A DNA stretch of 64,000 nt, taken from the NCBI GenBank assembly GCA_963754335.1, contig CAVWFQ010000001.1, forward strand, positions 186,001-250,000, given 5' to 3'. The stretch is from JBBSDP01 sp963754335. Its GTDB lineage: Bacteria; Planctomycetota; Phycisphaerae; Tepidisphaerales; Tepidisphaeraceae. A model generated the notes under the pieces. That model saw nothing but the letters and a program-made list of their open reading frames with translations, made no database searches and had not been told where the DNA came from. Shown one piece after another: positions 19,808-27,997 of the stretch (position 1 is the stretch's first letter; every line of letters starts with the position of its first letter). The translations under genes and the position numbers were made by a program.

Positions 19808-19831
19808 GGGACGATCAAAATCAATCGTCCC
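19808..19831. repeat. Short perfect hairpin
   Basis: GGGACGAT and ATCGTCCC form an eight-base perfect stem around an eight-base A-rich loop, extended by GCG and CGC one position apart. It lies in the 338-base gap upstream of murA, where no gene is supported. Confidence 0.6.
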
Positions 19832-20053
19832 TACCGCGACACCCGGTCTATCGGCCGCTCCATCGGCCGATTTTCAATCTATCTTGCATGGCTGAAAAAC
19901 TTCGACTTATCGGCCGAAGCCCTTCGCTGCCCCAGATCCCGGGCGAAGCCAGCCATGCACAAACATTTTGCCCCGATGAGAGGGCGAATGCAAGGAATAC
20001 GACAAGGCATCTTCGCTCGTTCGACGAATTTTCACCGCAAAGGAAAGGAGGCG

Positions 20054-20405
20054 TCATCGCCTCAGATTAAGCGGATAAAAGCCATCGAACGTACCCTGGT
20101 TTTCGATTTTGAGAATTCCTGGATGGCGAAGGACGACAGCGTCATCAATATATCGGGCGACGGCACTCCCATCGGGCCAGTTGTCGTTGTCCAGTCGAAT
20201 CGCGGCCTTCCATGTCATGGCCAGCGCGTTTTGAGGATCGAGGGCCAGCACCTGATCGAAAATCTGATCGGCGCGGGTGATTTCGATTGGATTGGTCGTT
20301 TCCGTTGTATCGGAATGGAATGTAACGCCCGCCGGGACCTTCGGTCTCGCCGCCGGGGTCCGATTCGCGATAAAGGAATTCAGCCAGTGCCATCAGCCGA
20401 GGCAT
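20054..20405 (-). CDS. Hypothetical small protein, probable one-base shift
   Basis: An ATG at 20405 with AGGAGAT upstream opens MPRLMALAEFLYRESDP. After a shift near 20345 another frame continues without a stop through VPAGVTFHSDTTETTNPIEI, TRADQIFDQVLALDPQNALA and VVLRHPGILKIENQ to the stop at 20054. The joined protein is about 116 residues and partly resembles a single TPR-type unit (QIFDQVLALDPQNALAMTWK). I do not recognise a family. It is divergent from the prepilin-like gene. Confidence 0.45.
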
Positions 20406-20559
20406 AAACGCACGCCATCTCCTGGCTTCTGGCTTCTTCCCCCATAGTTCGCATTATGTTCGCATGCATATGGCGTGCCAAAGTTATATTACTGGATTCC
20501 GATCGACTCGGCTTGGTATAAATCTGTGAAGAATTCACCAGTTCGAGGAAGTCCTTCCG

Positions 20560-21321
20560 ATGACGATGCGAATCCAACGGCCCTGTTCCCGGGGTTTTAC
20601 TCTGGTTGAACTCTTGGTGGTGATCGGGATCATCTCCGTTCTGATCGCGATACTTCTCCCGGCACTGGCTCGAGCCCGCCAGGCGGCGAACCAGGTGGCC
20701 TGCCTGAGTAACCTGAGGCAACTCGGAATGGCCATGGTCATGTACGCCAACGACAATCAGGGACGGTTTCCGCGGCATGCCAATTGTTTTTCTCCTCAGC
20801 CAGAAGATTGGATTTATTACCAGACGAGCTACCGGGACATCACCCAGTCGGCGATCGCGCTCTACATCAACGGATGGAACGACGCAATCGTGCGCTGCCC
20901 GGCGGATGACTGGACCGCGCGGCCGCGCATCCTCGATGAGGCATACCACTATAGCTATACGATCAACCAACTGTGCAGCTGCGACAGCGGCCTGAGTCAG
21001 CCGATCCGATACAGCGACGTGAAGTTTCCCTCTGACAAGATGCTGATGGTTGACGAGGACGCCGAGTCACTCGATGACGGAAACTGGTCCCCCTATTACT
21101 TGAATAACAGCTTGGAGAATATGCTCGCCATTCGGCACGATCGGCCGCTACCTTCGGGCATTCCCAATCTTCCGGCTGATGGCGATCCCGGGCTGTTGGA
21201 CAATGCCTACCGCGGCAACGTCGCCTGTATCGACGGACACGCTGAATTCGTTACGCGCCAATGGTCGCGAAAGCAGCTCCATTGGGATCCGACCCTGGAG
21301 TGGGATCCGTCGGGAGAATAA
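20560..21321 (+). CDS. Prepilin-like secreted protein with type IV cleavage motif
   Basis: The 253-residue protein starts with a prepilin peptidase site (SRGFTLVELLVVIGIISVLI), with cleavage expected after the glycine and the usual Glu at +5. The conserved LPALARARQAANQVACLSNL follows, then a beta-rich body and a C-terminal NVACIDGHAEFVTR, the pattern that ends the large planctomycete family of prepilin-like proteins. Their role is not established; they may be pseudopilins of a type II-like machine that could use the nearby secretin. A TATAAA at 20517-20522 is a possible -10. GAGGAAG lies upstream of the start. Confidence 0.9.
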   Translation: MTMRIQRPCSRGFTLVELLVVIGIISVLIAILLPALARARQAANQVACLSNLRQLGMAMVMYANDNQGRFPRHANCFSPQPEDWIYYQTSYRDITQSAIALYINGWNDAIVRCPADDWTARPRILDEAYHYSYTINQLCSCDSGLSQPIRYSDVKFPSDKMLMVDEDAESLDDGNWSPYYLNNSLENMLAIRHDRPLPSGIPNLPADGDPGLLDNAYRGNVACIDGHAEFVTRQWSRKQLHWDPTLEWDPSGE

Positions 21322-21392
21322 GAATAATTGCGATCGGGGGGACCGGCTCACTGAAGTGAGCCCGCCGGGTTAATGATTGTAGCAGGGGTGAC

Positions 21393-22649
21393 TCACCTGC
21401 CTGCCGACCCCTTTGCGCGCTCCTGAAACAGAAACACGGTTGACCCGACCGCGATTCGATCCCCGTGCCGCAGGCGCGCTTTGTTGGCAGGCAAGCTGTT
21501 GATGAGCGTTTTGCTCCCCATCGGAAGATCTTCCAGCTCGAAGCCGCCGGGGACGAGGTGGATGGCGGCGTGTCGTGGGCCGACCTTGGAATCCTTGAAA
21601 AGATAAATCTGGCAATCGGGCGCGGCGCCGATAAACGTCGGATTGCGATAGAGAATGAACTGCTTGCCCGCGAGAACGCCGGCGATGACGCGGAGCCAGC
21701 CGGCGCGGGCGACATTTTCGATCAGGCCAGTGCCGGCGCCGGAGGCGGCTCCGATCGCCAGCAGCGCGATCAGGCGGGCGACCTGCTGATTGCCGGTCAG
21801 CATTCGCACGGGTTCGATGAGCGCACCGCCGACCATTCCCCCTACGAAGCCGCCGGCAACGCCAATCAGGAATTTCTTGCGATTGCGCATGACGATGCCG
21901 GCGCCGGCGCTGAGGAACAGCCCGAGAACGCCCCAACTCACGGACTGTGCCATCGCTTCGCGGAGATGGGTGGCCCCGGCTACGCCTCCGGCGGCGTGAT
22001 GGACGCTGTCGACGAAGAGGGCCGCCACGAGTCCGCCGAGCAATCCGAGCAACGCTGCGACCGAGCCGTTCACCAGCACACTGGGAAAATTGCGCTGCAC
22101 GAGCGGCTCGGCGACAGCCAGGCAGGCGGCAATCCACAATCCGCACACGCCATAGGCCAGCACGTTGGAAATCAGCTCCCTTAAGCGATCGTGAGAGGCA
22201 AGTTGCTCAATCCGATTGTCGCGCTCCGATTCGGAAAGTTCGGGATCGGTCTGAACGTCGAAATAGGGGTTGCCGCGCCCGTCGTCGCGAATCAGCGCGA
22301 TCGCATCCTCGGCCTGGGCGGCGGTGTAACGCCCCGTGTCGCGAGCGGCAGTGATTTTCTGCATCTCGCCGATCAGCGTCTGTGCGTCGGCCTGCGCCGA
22401 CGGCTTGAACTGCAGCACCAGCCCGCTCCCCCAGGCAAGCAGGCCGCCGACAAGTCCGAAGACCGCCATGTAGAAAATCGAATTGTAGATGAAATGAGTT
22501 CGGCTCGGGCCGGTGGTTTCGGGGACGGCGTCGGCATCAAGCTGGGCGTAGGCGCGATTCCGCGCCATCGCCTGCTGCTCCTTCAGGCGCGTATCGACCT
22601 TGCGGCTCTCAAGGTCTTCCCAGGTGACGGTGATCGGTTTCTCATCCAT
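21393..22649 (-). CDS. Polytopic membrane protein with C-terminal FHA domain
   Basis: The protein has 418 residues. Residues 1-50 are charged. About six hydrophobic helices follow (roughly 55-80, 160-180, 190-213, 237-254, 260-280, 290-312), with a glycine-zipper-like GVAGGFVGGMVGGALIEP in the fifth. Residues 325-410 form an FHA domain (RNPTFIGAAPDCQIYLFKDS, VGPRHAAIHLVPGGFELEDL, NKARLRHGDRIAVG), which binds phosphothreonine peptides in known examples. The usual Gly-Arg and Ser-x-x-His are altered to Gly-Ala and Pro-Arg-His, so phosphopeptide binding is uncertain. It is last in the operon, 118 bases after the JAMM gene, and may recruit the modified or modifying protein to the membrane. Confidence 0.8.
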   Translation of the reverse strand: MDEKPITVTWEDLESRKVDTRLKEQQAMARNRAYAQLDADAVPETTGPSRTHFIYNSIFYMAVFGLVGGLLAWGSGLVLQFKPSAQADAQTLIGEMQKITAARDTGRYTAAQAEDAIALIRDDGRGNPYFDVQTDPELSESERDNRIEQLASHDRLRELISNVLAYGVCGLWIAACLAVAEPLVQRNFPSVLVNGSVAALLGLLGGLVAALFVDSVHHAAGGVAGATHLREAMAQSVSWGVLGLFLSAGAGIVMRNRKKFLIGVAGGFVGGMVGGALIEPVRMLTGNQQVARLIALLAIGAASGAGTGLIENVARAGWLRVIAGVLAGKQFILYRNPTFIGAAPDCQIYLFKDSKVGPRHAAIHLVPGGFELEDLPMGSKTLINSLPANKARLRHGDRIAVGSTVFLFQERAKGSAGR

Positions 22650-22704
22650 TTTCGCCGACCCGATGATTTCAATGAGCGTGCGCGAGTACGCGTACGCACG
22701 GTAG

Positions 22705-22740
22705 TGACGCTGCCCTACGGGACAGCGGTTAAAAGCTGAT
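22705..22740. repeat. Palindromic repeat, GCTGCCCTACGGGACAGC family, copy 1
   Basis: CGCTGCCCTACGGGACAGCG is self-complementary apart from the centre and is followed by gttaaaag. The reverse complement of the same text, with few changes, occurs at 45557-45591. This copy sits between the FHA and JAMM genes of the operon and could affect expression of the last gene. Confidence 0.65.
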
Positions 22741-22767
22741 TCGAGGGCGCATGTTCGCGTACGGTCA

Positions 22768-23667
22768 TTAGCTTCCCTTTTCCGGAAACACGAGCACGTC
22801 CGTTGGCACGGTGCTGGGCGTCGTCGTGGGCGCGGTCGTTGGCATCGTCGTGGGCGCCGACCGTTGCGAATCCGATGAAGGGGCGGACCGGGAGACGTTG
22901 GGGCCGGCGATGAACATGAATACGATGAGCGGCCAGACGATCGCGATCAGCCCGATGATTCCCAGGCTCGCAAGGATCCAGCGCTGCCGCTGCTCGGTCA
23001 CCTGAAGGCGCGACATCAGATCGCCGAGGGTGCCGGAGGGGAGCTTGTCGTCCGATTCGGCACTACCGATCGCCGAACCGGCGCGAAGCACCGCGCCCCC
23101 GTCTTCCGGCACAATCAGAAACGGCTCGCTGACCGTCTTCCCGTCGCGCCAGACGAACATCCCCTCTTCCTCGCTGCTCGGGTCGTAAACCAGGGCGACC
23201 TGCCACGGCTCGGAAAACCAGTTGGACTGGATGAAATCATCCATCCCGGAAAGGAAAATTCCAAAACCGGGATGCGTGTGATACCACCCGATGAATTTCT
23301 TGTCGGGATGCTGACGATCGCGAATTTCGTTTACGTGTGTCCAGGTCTCAGAGGTGATGGTCACCTGCGTTTCGCGGCCGGCGGCAAAATTGCCGCGGAC
23401 GCTCGCCTCGATAAAACACCACGGCCCTTTGGCGTCGCGATAAACATTTCCAAGCAGTACGCCGCACACTTCCATGTCGGAAGAGGATTGACCGTGGGCA
23501 TGGATATCGTCCATTACCGACTGGGCAATCGCCACCTGATAGCGATCCTCGCGTGCCGAGGCGATCGCCGGCAGATCGCGCCAGGGATAGTCTCCGCCAC
23601 GCAGGCGCGAGGCGTCGCGCTCGCTGGAGGCGGGCCTTTTCTTCGCATCTTTGACTTTTACAGCCAT
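22768..23667 (-). CDS. Membrane-anchored JAMM (MPN+/JAB) metallopeptidase
   Basis: The protein has 299 residues. The zinc-peptidase motif is complete: E66 in MEVCGVLLG, H130 and H132 in WYHTHPGFG, S140 and D143 in LSGMDDF, giving HxHx7Sx2D. JAMM enzymes of this type cleave ubiquitin-like proteins from partners or mature their tails. Residues 231-253 (LASLGIIGLIAIVWPLIVF) form one transmembrane helix, followed by a short Thr/Pro-rich tail. The topology places the catalytic domain in the cytoplasm if the tail is outside. Its start overlaps the E1 stop by ten bases, so translation is coupled. There is no signal peptide. Confidence 0.9.
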   Translation of the reverse strand: MAVKVKDAKKRPASSERDASRLRGGDYPWRDLPAIASAREDRYQVAIAQSVMDDIHAHGQSSSDMEVCGVLLGNVYRDAKGPWCFIEASVRGNFAAGRETQVTITSETWTHVNEIRDRQHPDKKFIGWYHTHPGFGIFLSGMDDFIQSNWFSEPWQVALVYDPSSEEEGMFVWRDGKTVSEPFLIVPEDGGAVLRAGSAIGSAESDDKLPSGTLGDLMSRLQVTEQRQRWILASLGIIGLIAIVWPLIVFMFIAGPNVSRSAPSSDSQRSAPTTMPTTAPTTTPSTVPTDVLVFPEKGS

Positions 23668-24956
23668 TCCAAAGCCTCGCTCCCTGCAAGCGGACCCAGA
23701 ACGTGCGGAGCATCGGCGGCGAGTTCGAGCCCGACAGCCCGGTCTCCGGCGCGGGCAATCAGCACGTCGAAAAGGGGTACGCCGATCGAAGCCAGCGGTT
23801 GATCGACGAACGATTCGTCGCCACGGATTTTATAAAATGTGACCGGATCGCGCCGGCTATCCGGGCAGTGAGGACAGATGGCGGCCGACGCCGGCACGCG
23901 CCCCAGCGACGCGAACAAAATCTCTTCCCGCTTGCAGTTGGGGCAAACGAGCTTGTGCAGGACATCGCGGGCCAATTCCAGCTCGGCGCCTGGGCCGAGG
24001 CGCATTGCGGCCTCATCCAGAAGATCTCTCGCGGTGCTCGTCAGGGCAGACGCGTCGAGCGGAACGATCGATTCGAGAATTTCGTGGCTGTAGCAATCCT
24101 TCTTTCGCTGAAATTCGGTTTGATACGCCTCGGTGCTAAGACCGTCGAAAACAAAGCCGCGCCCGCGAATCGATTCCATGCCATGCAGCAGCTTCACCGC
24201 CTCCTGACACTGCACGCCGGCGATGATGGAACTGATCGTGGGCGTGGTCGGCGTGTGGCCGGTCTCCATCTGCTCGCGGGAAAGGAGATTGCACGAACGC
24301 CGCGCCTGGAGCAGTTTCCAGTCAGTGGGCGACATGGTGCATTCATAGCACGGTCCGTCGGGCGCAAAGACCCGGGCGGTGCCCTGAATCTGTTCGATGG
24401 CCCCGTCGATCCAGGGACGGTTGCAACGCCAGCAATTCCGGTTGATGGCGAGGCGCGCTTCGCGGTTGTCGAGCCCGCCGATCACCACGTCCGCCCAGCG
24501 GAACACGCCCATTCCCAGGTCATAAACGACGTTTCCGACAAACGAGTGAGCTTTGATCGCGGGATAAATCTCGCGGGCCGACCGGGCAGCGACGTCGGCC
24601 TTGGGGAGTCCGTTGTCCGCGGCGCGATAGAGAACTGAGCGGGATAAATTCGAATTTTCAATCCGATCCATGTCCGCAATCAGAACATGGCCGACACCCA
24701 GCAACGCCAGATTTTTCACGATTTCGTTTCCCAAGGCGCCTGCGCCGGCAACGAGAACCCTGGCCGCAGCGAGCTTCGACTGGTCCCACCACTCGATCAG
24801 GCGAAAACGATCGAAACGATCCTGGTGATCGTTCTCTGCGGGCGATTCGATCCGGATTGGATTGTGGTGCAGGCTTCCAGACTGCTCCGAATCGATGGCA
24901 GGCTGGAAGCCTGCACCACAACCGGGCTCGAACTTGATCGGATTGGATTGCGTCAC
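23658..24956 (-). CDS. E1-like ubiquitin-activating enzyme (ThiF/MoeB superfamily)
   Basis: The protein has 432 residues from a GTG start. The adenylation domain has the ATP loop GAGALG (71-76), D95 and D97 in IADMDRIE, R106 in NSNLSRSV, K119 in GLPKADVAA and D163 in GGLDNREAR. C203 and C206 (PCYECT) with C338/C341 or C361/C364 form structural zinc sites. C222 (RRSCNLLSREQMETGHTP) is a candidate thioester cysteine. Such enzymes adenylate the C-terminus of a ubiquitin-like protein. Residues 12-33 come from a palindromic repeat. The start lies eight bases after the ubiquitin-like gene. A sulfur-carrier role like ThiF or MoeB is the alternative; thiS lies elsewhere. Confidence 0.9.
   Translation of the reverse strand: MTQSNPIKFEPGCGAGFQPAIDSEQSGSLHHNPIRIESPAENDHQDRFDRFRLIEWWDQSKLAAARVLVAGAGALGNEIVKNLALLGVGHVLIADMDRIENSNLSRSVLYRAADNGLPKADVAARSAREIYPAIKAHSFVGNVVYDLGMGVFRWADVVIGGLDNREARLAINRNCWRCNRPWIDGAIEQIQGTARVFAPDGPCYECTMSPTDWKLLQARRSCNLLSREQMETGHTPTTPTISSIIAGVQCQEAVKLLHGMESIRGRGFVFDGLSTEAYQTEFQRKKDCYSHEILESIVPLDASALTSTARDLLDEAAMRLGPGAELELARDVLHKLVCPNCKREEILFASLGRVPASAAICPHCPDSRRDPVTFYKIRGDESFVDQPLASIGVPLFDVLIARAGDRAVGLELAADAPHVLGPLAGSEALEWL
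24862..24921. repeat. Palindromic repeat inside the E1 coding sequence
   Basis: Arms TTGTGGTGCAGGCTTCCAG (24862-24880) and CTGGAAGCCTGCACCACAA (24903-24921) are perfectly complementary over 19 bases. The left arm is identical to that of an intergenic copy at 55261-55320. Here it lies within codons 12-33 of the E1 gene and keeps the frame open. Confidence 0.88.
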
Positions 24957-24964
24957 GTTTACGG

Positions 24965-25234
24965 CTATCCCGCGGTGATTTCCGGCTGGAGCCGGAGCAC
25001 GTCGCCGTCCTTGACGCCTACCTCCGACAAGCTCTGCTCGTCGAGCAACTGTTTTCCCGAATTGCGGTGATGGAACTTATAGCTGAGCGGCTGTCCGTCG
25101 GGCGCGTAGCGGGGAAATTTCATCTTCTCCAGGAGCACCGCGAGAATTCGATTCACGGGAGCGTCGTTGGGGATCTGCACATCCTGGCGCTTGGTGCCGG
25201 TGGCGTCCCATACCTGAACATTCACAAAACCCAT
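24965..25234 (-). CDS. Ubiquitin-like protein of the EsaB/YukD type
   Basis: The protein has 89 residues. It reads as a single beta-grasp domain: VNVQVWDATGTKRQDVQIPN for the first hairpin, PVNRILAVLLEKMKFP for the helix, YKFHHRNSGKQLLDEQ and LSEVGVKDGDVLRLQP for the last strands. This matches the YukD/EsaB branch of ubiquitin-like proteins. It ends ITAG, a bare Ala-Gly terminus that an E1 could use without trimming. ATG at 25234 is preferred; an upstream TTG at 25249 adds five residues. It is first in the operon and probably the substrate of the adjacent E1. Confidence 0.85.
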   Translation of the reverse strand: MGFVNVQVWDATGTKRQDVQIPNDAPVNRILAVLLEKMKFPRYAPDGQPLSYKFHHRNSGKQLLDEQSLSEVGVKDGDVLRLQPEITAG

Positions 25235-25664
25235 GGGAACGTCTTTCAATTCAACGGCCGCGGCTGCTGAAAATTTACCGCATTCCCACGGGCGATAGCA
25301 AACAATCGTCGCTGCAGATGGTTATAGGACGTGCCCCGCCCGAGGCTCTGGGGCAAGCTGATTTCGGATGTGCAGAGGGCTGAACCATGATCGGGTGCAA
25401 ATGACCCGATTTCCCACCGAGTTGAGTAAACGCGAGAACACAGAGCAGGCGAACGGCATCCAATTGCCGCTGGCAATTCGTAAATCCAAGCGTAATTTCT
25501 GCCGAACTCAAGCACAACGCCGGCGAGGCAGAAATGGTTATTGCGAACGGATTGCGATGCCTATTTTTGCCATTGTGACGGCTATCGGGCCGATTCGGGT
25601 GTGCCCAAATCCGTATAGTCTTGCGAATGGCGCGATCGGCGGATTAAAGTGAACTGCCTGCCTG
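25235..25664. other. Intergenic region upstream of the ubiquitin-like operon
   Basis: This is the divergent promoter region between the ubiquitin-like operon and the Wzc-like gene. A perfect seven-base stem (ATCGGGT at 25390-25396, ACCCGAT at 25404-25410) is visible. I see no convincing gene and no consensus sigma-70 promoter. Confidence 0.5.
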
Positions 25665-27818
25665 GTGCGAGCCGGGCCGATGAGGTCCCGCTTCGGGACC
25701 GGAGTGGATTTTAGAATTATTCAGCAAATCGAAGATCCTCTCGGGCCACAGGCGCCGCGCGAGCCACGCTCGCGCGTCACGTTAGAGATGGTCTATCGCT
25801 TCCTCGGGCGCGAACGCTGGCTCATCGGCGCGATTGCACTGATCGTGGTCACGCTGGCAGTGGTTTACCTCCATCAAACGAGGCCGCTCTATCGGGCCAC
25901 TGCCGGGTTTACTGTCGAGCCGGCCTCGGCCAATCAGGCGGACAGTCCGATCGACTTCGCGCACGGCGGGAATTTTCTTTACGCGCAGAGCGAGCGCGTC
26001 AGCTCGCATGCGATTCTCGCCCTGGCCCTGGCGAACCCTGAAGTAAAACACCTGCCGACCTTTGCCCACGTTCCGAACCGGCTCAATGCCCTTCGGCGGG
26101 GTTTGAGCGTGGACGTATCGAAAAAGGACGACGTTATTTCCGTTTCCTTCGAAAGTCCGTACGAGGAGGACTCGAAGACCATCGTCAATGCGGTCGTCGA
26201 AGCGTATCGGCAATATCAAACAGAGCCGAAACACGGGAACACCGCCGACGTGTTGCACCTCTATCAGGAACAAATCGACGGGGTTCAAAAACAACTGGAT
26301 GCGACGACTGCTAAGATGCAGGAGATGGAAGCGCACTTCGGCGTGCTCTCGTCCAGCAACAACGAGACGAACAACCTCGCGATGCACCGGCTGACTGCCC
26401 TGTCGCAGGAAGTGACCACAGCCCAGTTTGAAACGCTCAAGGCAAAAATAGACCTGGATGCCGCCCGCAAATCCCTGCCGCCGTCGGCAGGCAACTCTCC
26501 GTCCAAAGCGCCGCTGATCGTATCGGCCGACCAGGAAGCGTCGCTTCGCAGCGAAATGATCCAGCTTCAGTCGCAGCTTCAGGAAATGCAGCAACGCTAT
26601 CTGCCAGGTCACCCCACACTCCTGGCACTTCAGCGACAAATCGAACAGGTGAATGTGACGTACGCGGCCGCGATCGAACGGCGGTGGATGCTCGCCCGCC
26701 AGCGGCAGGACGATCTGCAGAAGGCCTTTGACGAGCAGCAGAAGCTGACGATCGACACGGGGGCCAAAGCCGCGGAGTACGCACGTCTCAATGCCGACGC
26801 CGACCGATATCACAAGTCGATCGACGGCATTGTGACGCGCATGCAGACGATCGAGACGACGCGAGAAGCATCCAGCGTCGATGTCGAAATCACCGATCCC
26901 GCCCAGGGATCGGTTCGCTCGCATCCTCAGCCGCTGGCGACGCTTTCGCTGGCGGTGGTGTTTGGGCTCTTGCTCGGGGTGGCCGGAGCGTTTGCGCGTG
27001 AGCGGATGGACGACCGGCTGCGGTCTCCCGATGATGCGCGGTCCGCCCTGGGACTGCGCCTGCTGGGGGCCGTGCCGCTCATGCCGTCGGTCATCAGTCC
27101 GACCGTCGCCGCCCAGAAAATCACGCTCGATCCTTCGTCCGATGTGGCAGAAGCGTATCGCGCGATTCGCGGCGCGTTCCAGGCCGGCGCGCCCCGCGAT
27201 CGGTGCCGCACCATCGCCATCACCTCCGCCAGCGCCGGCGACGGCAAGACCACCTCGGCCTCCAATCTTGCGATTGCCCTCGCCCAGTCAGGCAGGAAAG
27301 TACTGCTGGTTGACGCCGATTTCCGCGATCCGATGCTGCACACGATCTTCGGATCACGGCAACACAACGGCCTTTCCAGCGTCCTGAGCGGACAGAATTC
27401 CGCGATCGAAAAGGGAATTCAGGCCACTTCCGTCAGCGGCCTGTGGGTGCTTTCGTCCGGCCCGGCGCCGCGCAGCTCGACGGATCTGCTCAACACGCCG
27501 GTCTTGCCGGAATTGCTCGATCAACTGGCCGACAAATACGATCACGTGATCATCGACACACCGCCGGTGATCGGCCAGGCGGATGCGCGCATCCTGGCGG
27601 CCTGCTGCGATCTGACGATTCTTGTGCTGCGCTGCGATTCATCGACGCGCCGCCGGTGCATTCTCGCGCGCGACAGCCTGAACGGCGTGGGAGCGCACCT
27701 GCTGGGCATTATCGCCAACCGCGCCCGCGCGGGCATGAAGCGTATTTCGAGCCCCAGCATGGAGTGCGCGATCGATCCCGGCCCGACCTGGATGACTCCC
27801 CGGAAGAAGAAGACGTGA
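25665..27818 (+). CDS. Wzc-like polysaccharide co-polymerase fused to a BY-kinase domain
   Basis: The 717-residue protein has a transmembrane helix near 60 (LIGAIALIVVTLAVVYL), a Wzz-type periplasmic domain with coiled coils (about 80-420), and a second helix (LSLAVVFGLLLGVAGAFA). The C-terminal cytoplasmic kinase has Walker A SASAGDGKTTSASN, Walker A' VLLVDADFRDP and Walker B DHVIIDTPPV. Such proteins control the length and export of exopolysaccharide. The C-terminal tail (GPTWMTPRKKKT) lacks the tyrosine cluster of true BY-kinases, so autophosphorylation by the usual route is doubtful. The start is uncertain: GTG 25665, ATG 25680 or GTG 25704. No glycosyltransferase adjoins it. Confidence 0.88.
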   Translation: MRAGPMRSRFGTGVDFRIIQQIEDPLGPQAPREPRSRVTLEMVYRFLGRERWLIGAIALIVVTLAVVYLHQTRPLYRATAGFTVEPASANQADSPIDFAHGGNFLYAQSERVSSHAILALALANPEVKHLPTFAHVPNRLNALRRGLSVDVSKKDDVISVSFESPYEEDSKTIVNAVVEAYRQYQTEPKHGNTADVLHLYQEQIDGVQKQLDATTAKMQEMEAHFGVLSSSNNETNNLAMHRLTALSQEVTTAQFETLKAKIDLDAARKSLPPSAGNSPSKAPLIVSADQEASLRSEMIQLQSQLQEMQQRYLPGHPTLLALQRQIEQVNVTYAAAIERRWMLARQRQDDLQKAFDEQQKLTIDTGAKAAEYARLNADADRYHKSIDGIVTRMQTIETTREASSVDVEITDPAQGSVRSHPQPLATLSLAVVFGLLLGVAGAFARERMDDRLRSPDDARSALGLRLLGAVPLMPSVISPTVAAQKITLDPSSDVAEAYRAIRGAFQAGAPRDRCRTIAITSASAGDGKTTSASNLAIALAQSGRKVLLVDADFRDPMLHTIFGSRQHNGLSSVLSGQNSAIEKGIQATSVSGLWVLSSGPAPRSSTDLLNTPVLPELLDQLADKYDHVIIDTPPVIGQADARILAACCDLTILVLRCDSSTRRRCILARDSLNGVGAHLLGIIANRARAGMKRISSPSMECAIDPGPTWMTPRKKKT

Positions 27819-27873
27819 TGGATATCGGGGCGAGTCCGGTGTAGTCGATGTCACTGCCAGATGTGTCTCCTGC

Positions 27874-27953
27874 TTTGAAAGTTGAACGTTGAATGTTGAA
27901 CGTTAATTCGAATAAACGTTCAACGTCCAACGCTCAACGTTCAACTTTCAACG
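27874..27953. repeat. Palindromic repeat, GTTGAACGTT family, copy 1
   Basis: Tandem GTTGAACGTT/GTTGAATGTT units are followed, after an AT-rich loop (taattcgaataa), by their complements (acgttcaacgtccaacg). The arms are about 35 bases. A close copy lies at 29289-29374, so the enolase gene is bracketed by the same element. Confidence 0.85.
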
Positions 27954-27997
27954 TGGGAATCCGAGTTCCAAGGATTTCAATCTCTTTCTGAACCATT

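Noticed and set aside
25246..25652. Short frames upstream of the ubiquitin-like operon, considered as a possible missing E2
   Set aside because: None has an E2 or RWD-like pattern, and both strands are interrupted.
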